64,000 bases of DNA from Isochrysis galbana (Eukaryota > Haptophyta > Isochrysidales > Isochrysidaceae): assembly GCA_018136815.1 (NCBI GenBank), contig CM030943.1, positions 2,632,723 to 2,696,722 on the forward strand, written 5' to 3'. The notes beneath the pieces are model-generated. The model ran no database searches and had not been told where the DNA came from. It worked only from the letters and a program-made list of their open reading frames with translations. The position numbers were made by a program, and so were the translations under genes. Shown piece by piece: positions 49,672 through 59,626 of the stretch (positions are counted from its first letter, which is position 1; each line of letters starts with the position of its first letter).

Positions 49672-51093
49672 ATGGCTGCGGCGCCCTTCTTCTGGGAAGA
49701 GAAGCTTGCCGCCTCGTTCCCTCCTTCATTCGTCGAGTTCCTGCGGCAGAATCAGGTGCATCCAGAGAACTACGAGGTCTCTGAAGTGCCTCGCTACGTC
49801 CGTCTCGCGCCGCGCTCGACACTCTCCCAGGGCGAGCTCGAGAAGGAGCTGGGAGGAGTTGAGGTCTCTCCCGTCAGGTGGCTCCCTGGCTATTTCTCTC
49901 TCCCTGCCAGCGTGAAGATCGCTGGGAGCGCGGCGTACCGGTCAGGCGATCTATATGGGATTGATGTCGCCTCGGGCGCCGCCGTTGCCGCCCTCGGGGT
50001 GAGGAGAGGCGAGCACGTTCTCGATGTGTGCTGCGCTCCCGGAGCGAAGCTTTGCGCTCTGGCAGACGCACTCGATGGCACGGGCTCCGTGACGGGCGTA
50101 GACGTGTCGGAGGAGCGCATGTTCGCATGCCGCTCAATCTGCCGTAAGTATCGCCTCCAAAATGTGCGCCTCTTCGTTGCAGATGCTGTCACCTTTCGAG
50201 AGCCACCGCCGGAGTTGCGAGCAGAGCAGAACGGAGGAGATGCATATGAAGCCGCCGTTGCTCTCGACGCATGCGCGGGGGGCTTAGACTCCTCTGCGCC
50301 AGCAGCGACGAAAGAATCCGATCCTTGCCATGACGCCGAGCTGTCCTGCGTACAAGTGCTCCCCTTGGGGAGACCGCCTACGAGCGGACCGACGCACAAG
50401 TCGGGCGGTGGTACGAGCGCTCAGAAAGACCCTGAACTGTGCGACTCGCCCAACGCAGCTGCAGGTGCAGGGCGGCCTGCACGCCAAGGAGTCGGACCGG
50501 GCCGGAAGGGCAAGCGTCGGCGAGGGACAGCTGACTCTGAGCCCATGTTTATTGGAACTCGCATCTGGCATTCAAGTCGCACCACAAACCGTAATGGCAT
50601 TGGAGGGGCAGAGCGGCCCGAATCATCCACATTGGCGAATAGACCACAGCTATACGATAAAGTCCTTGTGGACGCAGAGTGCACCCACGATGGATCAGTG
50701 AAGCACCTCGCCAAGTTCAGCCAGTGGGGGTGGGAATCCTTCGAACGCCGCTTTCTGGACCCCGAGCGGCTGGCGTCATTGCGCGAGCTCCAATACCAGC
50801 TGCTCCGCAAGGGCTTCAGTTTGTTGCGCGACGGTGGAAGTCTAGTATACTCAACCTGCAGCTTTACGATAGGCCAGAACGAGGAAGTTGTCTCGCGGCT
50901 CCTGCGTGAAGAGCCGGCAGCCACCGTCGTACCCGTCGACTGCCTTGCACAAGCGCCGTGCCATCCTGGAGGCCTCAAGCATACACTTCGTTTCGACCCG
51001 CGCACCTCACGCACGTCGGCACTCTTCATTGCCAAGATAGAGAAGAGGCGGGAAAGGAGCGATCTGCAGCGAAGAGATGATGAATGTAGATGA
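49672..51093 (+). CDS. NSUN-type RNA (cytosine-5) methyltransferase
   Basis: A single-exon frame of 473 residues. NOL1/NOP2/Sun enzymes transfer a methyl group from SAM to C5 of cytosine in rRNA or tRNA. Seen in order: LYGIDVASGAAVAAL (residues 94-108), SAM-binding motif I VLDVCCAPGAKLCAL (116-130), VTGVDVSEERM (140-150), a low-complexity insert of roughly 110 residues, motif IV VLVDAECTHDGS (about 331-342) and motif VI VYSTCSFTIGQNEE (about 392-405, with the probable catalytic Cys). Motif IV has Glu where most members have Pro (DAPC). I chose ATG 49672 (GCGAATGG context, MAAAPFFW); an in-frame ATG at 49657 is possible. Substrate cannot be told from sequence. Confidence 0.85.
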   Translation: MAAAPFFWEEKLAASFPPSFVEFLRQNQVHPENYEVSEVPRYVRLAPRSTLSQGELEKELGGVEVSPVRWLPGYFSLPASVKIAGSAAYRSGDLYGIDVASGAAVAALGVRRGEHVLDVCCAPGAKLCALADALDGTGSVTGVDVSEERMFACRSICRKYRLQNVRLFVADAVTFREPPPELRAEQNGGDAYEAAVALDACAGGLDSSAPAATKESDPCHDAELSCVQVLPLGRPPTSGPTHKSGGGTSAQKDPELCDSPNAAAGAGRPARQGVGPGRKGKRRRGTADSEPMFIGTRIWHSSRTTNRNGIGGAERPESSTLANRPQLYDKVLVDAECTHDGSVKHLAKFSQWGWESFERRFLDPERLASLRELQYQLLRKGFSLLRDGGSLVYSTCSFTIGQNEEVVSRLLREEPAATVVPVDCLAQAPCHPGGLKHTLRFDPRTSRTSALFIAKIEKRRERSDLQRRDDECR

Positions 51094-52150
51094 ATGCACA
51101 CGGTATAGGCGGTGCAGGCCGGTGCAGACCGCCCAATATTCCGGGGCTGTCCGATCCAGATATTGCTTCGGACGCCGAATCCACGCTGCATCCACATTCC
51201 ACACACATGGCAAATGCATGCGGTTCATGAGTCGTGCAAAGACGCAGAGTTGTGATGGTAATGAATGCTAAGTGGCTGCTGGGGCGTTCGGTGCACCCCT
51301 TATTGTAACAAAATCATCGATGTTTTTCAGCTGAGAATCACGGCAGCAATAGCTCTCATTTGTTCGGTGTACCTCGCCTAGTGCAGCACTGGGCGCGTGG
51401 CGGTGAGGAGGTGGGATAGGTTGTGGTTGTGGAGTAAAAAAAAAACCTCTAAATATTCTCACCACACGCGCGGCTTTGCGGAACTTGCTCGCAGCCACGC
51501 ACGCATCGCTTCCCACTACTTCCACCTTCCTTGCGGCTCCTCCCCTCGTGCACTACGTTTAGGGGCTCGGTGAACGGGGTTTCTGCAGGTGGCAAGCGGT
51601 GTGTCCCGGTCCCAGCGGCGGACTATTCCCTTCCTAGAGGGTGCAACTTGAGGTTCCTTTTTTTAACCCCCCCCCCCCCCCAATTGCCATTTTCTACACC
51701 TTATACAATTCTACCCCTAAGCTTTGCCTCATTGGCCATAATATCACCACCCCCAAGAATGTGTCCCTAGCTAGATGCAAACAAACGCTTATGGGTCCAA
51801 TTGTTGCAGGCGGTTCGCGGCTTGTTACGGGACGAGGGGGGCGACCGCGCGGGTTGATTTCAAATAATAAAGGAGTCATTTTCATGTTTATCATCGTGAT
51901 ATTATCTACGCTATTTCTAGGCGGGAACAACTGCATAAAGCATTACTTTGGATGTCGTCAGAGGTTTTACGGTTTTACCCGAACCCCTACAAAGTCTTTC
52001 CGCATCTTGAGATGTTGCCGAATTGGAATGGCCCATGGGGCCTGACTGAGGGCAATGAGGAAGGAGTAAGGCCGGCGGCGGGCGCGGCGAAGGAGACGAC
52101 TTCGGAAGTGCTGACGGGCTGAAGCCCGTTAGCAGAGGAAGGCGCCTGAA
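51094..52150. other. Intergenic, possible diverged LINE-B tail
   Basis: Near 51437-51447 an A-run on plus (poly(T) on minus) is preceded on minus by GCGTGTGGTGAGAATATTTA, which resembles the LINE-B end; the match is weak. A C-run of about 16 lies at 51667-51682. A hairpin ACGGGCTGAAGCCCGT lies at about 52115-52130. No gene is recognised. Confidence 0.35.
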
Positions 52151-52321
52151 GAGTGCCACGCCGTTCATATGCTTCGCCGTTGTCACAAGCGAAAGGAGAC
52201 GCGTGTTGACAGCCGTGAAGTTAGGAGGGACAAAGCGAGCGCATATGTTGACGGCCTCGCCCATTCGCGTCGTCCCATCAAAGGAGATGCAGAAATACTG
52301 ATTGAGCATTTCACTTTGCAT
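52150..52321 (-). pseudogene. hAT-like transposase fragment (first catalytic Asp region)
   Basis: Minus-strand peptide QYFCISFDGTTRMGEAVNIC followed by ARFVPPNF and LLSLVTTAKHMNG. This pattern (SFDGTTR..GE......RFV....I..RL..L...AKSM.G) is typical of a group of hAT-derived transposases. Upstream and downstream parts are out of frame or absent. Confidence 0.55.
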
Positions 52322-52775
52322 ACGGCTAATCTCCTTCTACCCTCTACAACCCGCTCAAAACTGAGCAAGCGCGCCCTCGAACTCCTCGACCGTGACGTTG
52401 CTCGTGGCGCTACCTCCGCCTCGCGTCTCTCCTATGCTCAAGCGGCCACTGCATCTAACCATGCCCCCGTTGCCGCCGCCACACCTACGCCCCCTACCTC
52501 GACCTCTGTGGTCCCTCAGCCCCAGCCCCAGCTTTCCATCGCCAACAGTACACCCCTCATGTCATACCCCCAAGCCCACGCTGCCGCTGCTGCTATAGCC
52601 GCCGACCAAGCCGATGCAGAAGGGGCCCTTCAGGCCTACACCGCCAGCATGCGCACCTTTGGCTTTGCGCTGTGTGCTGCCGCTGCTGCATCCAAGTGTG
52701 CCAACGAACACCTTGGTGAGAATGAAGAGGAGCTCCATGTTGTACTGGTACCCAGTAGTGGACCAGAGGGATTGC

Positions 52776-52890
52776 AAAAAGGATTACCAGCATTGTGAGG
52801 GATCGCGACAGACAGGTGAGCGATGGGGATAGAACCGAGCACTGAGGGCCACCTTGGGACAGGAAACCAAGCAAATCCCCACTGTGCCAC
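52776..52890 (-). repeat. tRNA-like pol III unit (tRNA relic or SINE head)
   Basis: On the minus strand TGGCACAGTGG (A-box-like) is followed about 45 bases later by GGTTCTATCCC (B-box-like), and a TTTTT run comes about 60 bases further on. The segment between resembles a leucine-type tRNA in layout but I cannot fold a clean cloverleaf, so a tRNA-derived SINE or pseudogene is more likely than a working tRNA. Confidence 0.4.
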
Positions 52891-52899
52891 ATGAGATTC

Positions 52900-54270
52900 T
52901 AACAGAACACTTCAGCCTGTATCACACAGATTAAGCTATCGTAAGAGAACAGGTAATAGTGTGTGACAGGTAGAGATGAGAAAGAACAGAATCGAAGTGA
53001 AGAGAGGAATGATAGTAACTTTGGCGAATGGGTTAGAATGGCACTAGGGCACCTTGATTGGCTGAGGGTGTAGTTCACCAAGGGGGTGTCCTAGGGGTGC
53101 CTTGGGGTATCTGAGAATACATTGAGATTGAGCATCAGAGGAGTCCGGAAGCATGAGGTGAACTGAGATCAAGTCCATGATGAATGTAGACATAGATTGA
53201 GAATCTTCCAGACGTTCGAGATTGACTCAGACGTAGCACATCGTGTGCAAGGGAGTGGAGACGATCATCGAGGTCAAAGTCCGGAGGGTTCGACTTGATG
53301 GAGGGAATCTTGCGGATTATTAGTAAGACTTGGCAGTGAGTAGAAAGTAAAGGACGGCGTCCTGTGATACCCCCCCGTAAGGCGAGTGCGGGAGCCGAGG
53401 CTTAGACCTTAGATTGGTAGGGACACGTGTTTCGTAAGAATGGAAGCGCAATTCTCTAGGAGAGCAAGGAGACGGCAAAATGGGGCAGGGCCCATGGCTT
53501 TGGTCAGGAAATCTGCGAGCATGGCATCGCCGGGGACATGGCGCATCGCATTCAACCCATTTATTCCTACGTCGAGTTTAAGTCTTAAGTCAATTTTAAT
53601 GTTAGCGTTTACCCTTGTAATGCATAGTCACGTAGCCTGCGGCCCTTAGTATCAGGTATCAGGTCTGGAGGACCTAATATCATGATATCAGGACCTAATA
53701 TAAGGCTGACGGCCCATCCGGGGTGGGCTGGGGATGGCACAGTCATGTCTCGGAGATTGGACGCAGATCGCATCTCGGCCGGCACGAGATACCGGGGGGG
53801 GGGAAGGCCCTCCTCCGCACCCGCGGAGAGATGTTCTTCCCCTTTTGCGCACCCTCTGAATCCGTAGTAAAACGTGAAGGGAGGAGGGATGTGACAGAAG
53901 GGTACCACGAGCCGACTCTCATTGTCTCTCCCTCGCTCTCTCTCTTCCTTCTTCTGTCTCCAGTCATATCATAGCGACCAGCTCTCCTCGTCCTCTCTCT
54001 CCCTCAGAGTTCCCGGGATTTCCCAAGAAGAGAGGGGGGGGGGGGAGGGGGGGGAGGGGAAGAGAGAGTAGAGAGAGAGAAAAGAGAGGGAGAGAGAGAG
54101 AAGAGAGAGTAGAGAGAGACGGAGCGAGAGAGAGAGAGTAAAGAGAGAGAGAGAGAGAGAGAAAAGAGAGGGAGAGAGAGAGAGAAAAGAGAGGGAGAGA
54201 CAGAGAGCGAGAACGGCAGAAACATGGGAATACCGAGGGGGGGGAGACGGAGAGAGAGGTCCGGAGGAGG
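52900..54270. other. Intergenic with GA-rich end
   Basis: 52900-53980 shows no recognisable gene. GGTATCAGGTCTGGAGGACC and related ATCAGG words near 53650-53700 loosely resemble 13030-13075. 54030-54340 is a purine tract leading into the next frame. Confidence 0.4.
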
Positions 54271-54348
54271 GGGGAGATGGGGAGGGGGGAGGGAGGGGAG
54301 GGCCAAGAGAGGGAGGGAGGGAGGGAGGGAGGGAGGGAGGCCGCTGCC

Positions 54349-55293
54349 ATGGGGATTTCGCCCTCTCCTCTGCCGAGCCGCTGTGCGCCCTCGCTTCCTT
54401 CAGCAAGCCGGGGCGAACCACAGCCGTCCGTCTCGCTCGATGGCCGCATTCAGCCGCTCCGCCACGCTCCCTCTCTCTCTGAGCCATCGGTGCCCCATCC
54501 CTCGCTCATCTCACACCTCAGTCCATCCCAGGGAGGAAGCCTTGCCGCACAGCAGTGCTCGTTCGGCGAGGGCACATCGTCCCCAAGGGCCAGTTCCATT
54601 GCGGGGCCGAGTCCCGTCGCCAGCGAGCGCGCCACAGAGATGGAAGACTCGGTTCACAACCAGAACTTCGATTCGGCAGGCAGCACTGTCACGGCCGAGT
54701 TCTCTAGTGGAACTGACAGCAGCCAGCTGAGCATCTCCGACGCTAAATTGCCTGTTACTATGCAACGAGACGTCATAACAGCCGGCGGGCCTTTGAGGCG
54801 TGGTGCGGACAACCGCGGTGTGCAGCAACCCTCGGGAAACCTCATCGGAGAAGTGCCGGTGAGCTCAAGGACTGCTGGGGTGCAGGCTGGGAGCAAAGGA
54901 CAAGACAAGACAGCCACAACGCTTGATGGCGCGTCATTTCCACCTTCGCCACCTGGCCTCATCCCCGTTCCAGAAAGGCAAGGGAGCTCGGCCGCGAGTC
55001 TGAGTTGTGACACTCGGCCTACAATCGCTAGCACTTCCAGTCTTTCCGACCCATGCTGGGCGACGACGGCTCGTATGGTCCGCCATGAGAGAGAGCGGAG
55101 CGTTATGCTGCGGATTGACGCTTCAGAGCGCGCTGCTCGAACTCTTCGCGCGCCATCAACGACTCAGCCAAAGACACGAAGAATAGCCGATCGCATCATT
55201 CCACGCATCGTGAGCTCTCGCGGTAGTTCGATCAGGAGCAGTGTCGGCGAGAAATCTGTCGATCGACAGCTTGCTCACGCATCCTGTCGCTGA
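54349..55293 (+). CDS. Hypothetical Ser-rich protein
   Basis: An open frame of 314 codons from ATG 54349 (MGISPSPLPSRC), just after a purine tract; an upstream in-frame ATG at 54277 lies inside that tract and is less likely. The sequence is Ser/Pro/Thr-rich and probably disordered, with a basic C-terminal part (RTLRAPSTTQPKTRRIADRI). No domain, signal peptide or membrane segment is recognised. It may be a real gene or one exon of a larger one. Confidence 0.4.
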   Translation: MGISPSPLPSRCAPSLPSASRGEPQPSVSLDGRIQPLRHAPSLSEPSVPHPSLISHLSPSQGGSLAAQQCSFGEGTSSPRASSIAGPSPVASERATEMEDSVHNQNFDSAGSTVTAEFSSGTDSSQLSISDAKLPVTMQRDVITAGGPLRRGADNRGVQQPSGNLIGEVPVSSRTAGVQAGSKGQDKTATTLDGASFPPSPPGLIPVPERQGSSAASLSCDTRPTIASTSSLSDPCWATTARMVRHERERSVMLRIDASERAARTLRAPSTTQPKTRRIADRIIPRIVSSRGSSIRSSVGEKSVDRQLAHASCR

Positions 55294-55790
55294 GGCGTAG
55301 AAAGCGCCTTGATCTGGTTGTTTTTGAGGCCATATTTTCTCGGTGTGCTGGTGGAAGCTTGCCCCAACCTTAGCCTTCTCACTACCATCGCTTCGACTTG
55401 AGCCAATCGGAGCTTGTGAGGTGACTTTGAGGTGCAAACTACGATCCACTATCCTCTATTCGATCTAGATAGCGAGGGTTCTTGACTTCCAGCCGCGCAC
55501 TGCACAAAGTACGGGTACTACTCTGCAACCGGTCTCCTTCCATGCTCTATTGGAGGCGTCCTCGAACAGAGAGACCTTCAAGCTGGCAGATGGTGATGGC
55601 GATCACCATGTGCATCAGCCCATAGGGCACATCAGTCATCAGTTAGCATAGCTTGCTTCCTCGCACATGTGAAGTCACGAGTGCCGGATCTCCCACATCC
55701 TTGTCTTGAAAGTCCGTGTGCCATATGTTGTTGTCGCAGTAGTGCTATCATCTATCATCATCATCATAATTCATAATTCCAAACTTCAAA
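55294..55790. other. Intergenic, no gene recognised
   Basis: 3' flank of the hypothetical gene, ending in AT-rich ATCATCATCATAATTC repeats that merge with the tail of the next retroposon. Confidence 0.4.
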
Positions 55791-55794
55791 CTTA

Positions 55795-56044
55795 TAAATA
55801 AATAAATAAATAAAACAACTGAGCGTTAGTACCACTACTCCCACTAGCCCGGTACTATCGCGACACCCCTCAGCGCACCTGCCCGCACGCCTTGAAGTGG
55901 TGGCACAGACACATACACATATGCATCCCTTCAAATCTCCCCCCTCGCAAACCCCCGGCTCCCACTATAACTCCCCACAAGTTGCAATGAAGGAAAACCC
56001 AGTGGGGCGGACCGACCTACGTCGGGCGACTCACCGGGGAAAAA

Positions 56045-56077
<33 letters not shown>

Positions 56078-56640
56078 AGGACCTCTCGTCGAGAAGCAGA
56101 ACGGCCCTTACAGCTCGCGCCGCGAGCAGTCCTCGAAGAAATAAAGGACTGCAGGACTGCGCCCCCCGGTACCTGCCACAAGCACAAGCACAAGGATGTC
56201 TTGAGCCACTCCCTTCCTCTCCCTCTCCCCCTCCTGTCGCCAGCCGCCCCCCTTCGCCTGTTTGCTAACGCAAACGGGGCCCGTTTCTTACCACACTCCA
56301 TCGGGGAGGGGTGCAAAACCCCCCCTCTCCCTCTCTCCATTCTCCTCCACCCCTCTCCCTGCGGCGCGTCGCCATGCGGCCATGCGGAGCGCCACGGCCT
56401 GCTCTCAGAGGGCCTTTGGGGGCTCCCAGAGGGCCAGCAAGGGTAGCTCAGGGGGCAGTGGAGGCTGGGGCTCAGCCCCTGCCCCCCCCTGCCTCTCCCA
56501 CGCTTGCCACGCTGGCCATTAGAGCCTCCCAGCGGCCTCTGTATGCCTGGCGACTGGCGACCAGGGGAGGGGGGGAGGAGTCAGCTCGAAGGCAGGCCCA
56601 ATATCCAATATGGGCGTGGGAGTGCGATTCGCAGAGACTC
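55795..56640 (-). mobile_element. Family-C retroposon, copy 2
   Basis: Closely similar along its length to the nested insertion at 22557-23483: CTAGCCCGGTACTA, CCTCAGCGCACCTGCCCG, AGAACGGCCCTTACAGCTCG and GGGGCTCAGCCCCTG. Its left tail on plus is (AATA)n, so the element strand is probably minus with a (TATT)n tail. A run of 30 G lies at 56049-56078. No credible protein is encoded. Confidence 0.78.
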
Positions 56641-56955
56641 CCATTTAGCCCTATGCGAATGGTGCAACGCCGGAGGCTTATGAAAATAGTTATGCCATAT
56701 CGGGGAGCCCTGAGATCCTTCCCGCGTGTTAATCCGCCTGAAATTTTCGAGAGCTTGCTTCCAAAAGGCCGGGAGCGGATTGCTTCCGCTAATGCTAGCC
56801 GTGAGGTTTCGCGCGTCTACTTTCGATTAATGGGGTGCGACTGAACCATTGGTCCAAGACATTCTTCCAGTCCGCCGAAGACGGGTTTAGGTACCGGACT
56901 ATCCATATCGCTTGAAGCGCCCGCGTATGCTCGGCCATAGATAGGGATTAGTCCG

Positions 56956-57420
56956 ACCTGTAGCCGATCTGCTGACTGGCCGCGCCTGCCGAGAGAGACG
57001 CCAACTCTGACTTTTCAGCCAGGGAAGCTTGCTGCGAGGCAGGTGTTGGCTGGGGCGGGGTCAGGTGCTGGGTATGGGGTATGGCACACCCAGGCCAAAG
57101 CCGGGCGGGGGGCTCGCGCTGCGCGCGCGCTGCTCGCACCTGGCTTCTGGCGCTCGTCTGCGCGCTGCGAGGGGGGGGGAGTGCGAGAACGACCTGGAGG
57201 CGAGCGCGGCGAGCGTGAAGGGGCACATCGCGGCAGGCAGCGTGGGGGGGACTTACCTTTGGTGTTGGCCGCGCGAACACACCCCTGTGGCAAGCTGGGC
57301 TGGCAGAGCAAGGAGTGGGGGAAGGGGGGGGAGGGGAGCGGCGTGCGGCGGGACTCCGCGGCCGCTGCAGCGGGTAAGTCCCCGGCACCCGGGGAGAGCC
57401 GCTGGAGCGAGCCTTTATTG
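56956..57420 (+). repeat. Long direct repeat, copy 1
   Basis: About 460 bp almost identical to 58473-58940 (GTAGCCGATCTGCTGACTGG at the start, CACCCGGGGAGA near the end). Open frames exist on both strands but no family is recognised. Downstream is an imperfect hairpin (CACTTTTTCACAGTGTGAGA). Confidence 0.8.
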
Positions 57421-57639
57421 TCACTTTTTCACAGTGTGAGAAAAAGTCCCGCTGGGGGACAATAAGAAAAAACTGGGCTCAACCAGACAAGTCCCCGGCA
57501 CCCGGGGAGACAGCCGCGAGAGGCGAGGCGGGAGAGGAGAATTCTCTCGGGGGAGGATTAGAGAGGGTGAGGGCCTGGCGAAAAAAACTGTAATGCGGCG
57601 ACCGGGAAACATCAGTTTCACCGACAAATGATTTGACAG

Positions 57640-58270
57640 CTCTACGATAGATAGATTTATTTCTCATGCTGACTTTTACAGAATACAATACGACAACGCC
57701 ACGTTCTCAGAAGAATCAGTACTAGTACGAGTCTTGGAAAGATTCACGAAGCTAAGCAGGGCGCTGAACCTCGCCAACTCAACAGACACCTCGCGAACCG
57801 CCCAAGCGGGCATGGGGAGGCAACCCAAAAAAAGGATTGACTTGGCCGACGTCCGGCCACTATACGAAGTAGGCAATAATAACAGCTTGACCCCCAGTGC
57901 GGAGCTCGTATCCCTAGCAGAGAAACTAGGGATCGAACACCAAATAGCGAGAGAGACCACAAGGTAATCGTGAGAACGGCGAAGAGCACGCCGAGACACC
58001 ACATTCGGGGCAGCCACAGCACGCGAGGCCTGAACTAACCAAAGACATGAACCCAAAAGGCCTGCCCGGACCCCGAAACCGAAGCCGGGCCCTTGGTAGC
58101 GCACCAGGGCCGCACCCCCGACACCAAAGACAAAGGAACGAGGGGGGGAAGGCGAGGGGGCGGAAAGAAGGGAGTTAAGGGCGTTGGCGGCAATGCAGCG
58201 GCAAGAGTACGCGCTGTCTAGTAGTAGGTGTGTAGCCCAGAAACTTCAGATCTTTTTTTTTTTTTTTTTT
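57640..58270 (+). mobile_element. LINE-A-related fragment, 5'-truncated, plus orientation
   Basis: Encodes the last part of the reverse transcriptase (DFYRIQYDN, RFTKLSRALNLANS, TAQAGMGRQPKKRIDLADVR) to a stop at 57967, then a 3' UTR ending GTGTAGCCCAGAAACTTCAG and an 18-T run at 58253-58270. Lying on the opposite strand to the other LINE-A copies, it confirms that the poly(T) belongs to the coding strand. Confidence 0.85.
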
Positions 58271-58472
58271 ATTTCTCATAAACATATCATTAAATTATGT
58301 TCCGAATGGAGCCCCCAGCGCCCTTTCAAACATGCTACACACACTAGAAATCAGGCTCTAGACGCGCACATATGGACTGCCTGCGCGTCGCCATGCGGCG
58401 CGCAGACAGTCCATACACATATCTTACGAATACACACGCGCACTGCCCCCCCAATTCGACCCCTTCGAGCCT

Positions 58473-58940
58473 TGTAGCCGATCTGCTGACCGGCCGCGCC
58501 TGCCGAGAGAGACGCCAACTCTGACTTTTCAGCCAGGGAAGCTTGCTGCGAGGCGGGTGTTGGCTGGGGCGGGGTCAGGTGCTGGGTATGGCACACCCAG
58601 GCCAAGGCCGGGCGGGGGGCTCGCGCTGCGCGCGCGCTGCTCGCACCTGCTGGCTTCTGGCGCTCGTCTGCGCGCTGCGAGGGGGGGGGAGTGCGAGAAC
58701 GACCTGGAGGCGAGCGCGGCGAGCGTGAAGGGGCACATCGCGGCAGGCAGCGTGGGGGGGGCTTACCTTTGGTGTTGGCCGCGCGAGTACACCCCTGTGG
58801 CAAGCTGGGCTGCCAGAGCAAGGAGTGGGGGAAGGGGGGGGAGGGGTGCGGCGCGCGGCGGGCCTCCGCGGCCGCTGCAGCGGCTAAGTTAAGTCCCCGG
58901 CACCCGGGGAGATAGCCGCTGGAGCGAGCCCTTATTGTCA
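58473..58940 (+). repeat. Long direct repeat, copy 2
   Basis: Second copy of 56956-57420. The LINE fragment and other sequence lie between the two copies. Confidence 0.8.
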
Positions 58941-59626
58941 CCTTTTGGTACCAGAATCTCACACTGTCGGTACTAGATCTCCCACTGTGCTCTCGCCGAG
59001 ATGCCCGGGAGATTTCCATCAATCTGAAAAACTTCAGCGTCTCATACCGCTGGAGAGATACCGACTTTCGAGGGGCTTGCTATGGGCAATCGAACTCCTC
59101 AGGCGCCTTGAGGAAGACATTCCTCGATTGGCGGGGCGGAGTTTTCATATTCAACTCGCCAGCGGTCCGGCCTCTTCAGCAGAGGGGGGGAAATGCTGCG
59201 TATCCTGGGGCCCTAAGTAGTAAGTAGGGCACAAGAAGAATAACCGCAAGACGGGAGGAGGATGGAACGATGGACTGAGGTGTGGGTGTGGATGGGCGTG
59301 CGGCTAGCACGAACGGGTATCCAAGGCGCAAGGCCGCGCTAGTGGCGAGAATATTAATACTACTATTAAGATGTTTGTTTTCCTCGTAGGATCGAAGTCC
59401 ACACGCGCGGGGAGAGGGGGGGGGGGAGCTGCCGCCTCGCCAAAAAAAATTGCTGTGTCGCCGACCTCTCTACGTTCCTATCACCTCGACAAAACGCATT
59501 TTGCATTCACATGTCATCCGTAGTCAAGCGTGCAGCACGAGGATTTGAGGACCTGAGACGCTCTAGCGTCGCAACGTCCGTCTTGGCCGTGTCGTTGCCG
59601 ACAGACTACCATCATGAGAGAGCTCA

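Noticed and set aside
52169-52798. Plus-strand frame of 209 codons (Ala/Ser/Pro-rich)
   Set aside because: Its first third is antisense to a recognisable hAT-like fragment and its end overlaps a tRNA-like unit on the other strand. Composition alone does not support a gene.
57043-57465. Gly/Arg-rich open frames in the 460-bp direct repeat
   Set aside because: Frames are open on both strands because of high GC, do not agree in frame and length between the two copies, and show no known domain.
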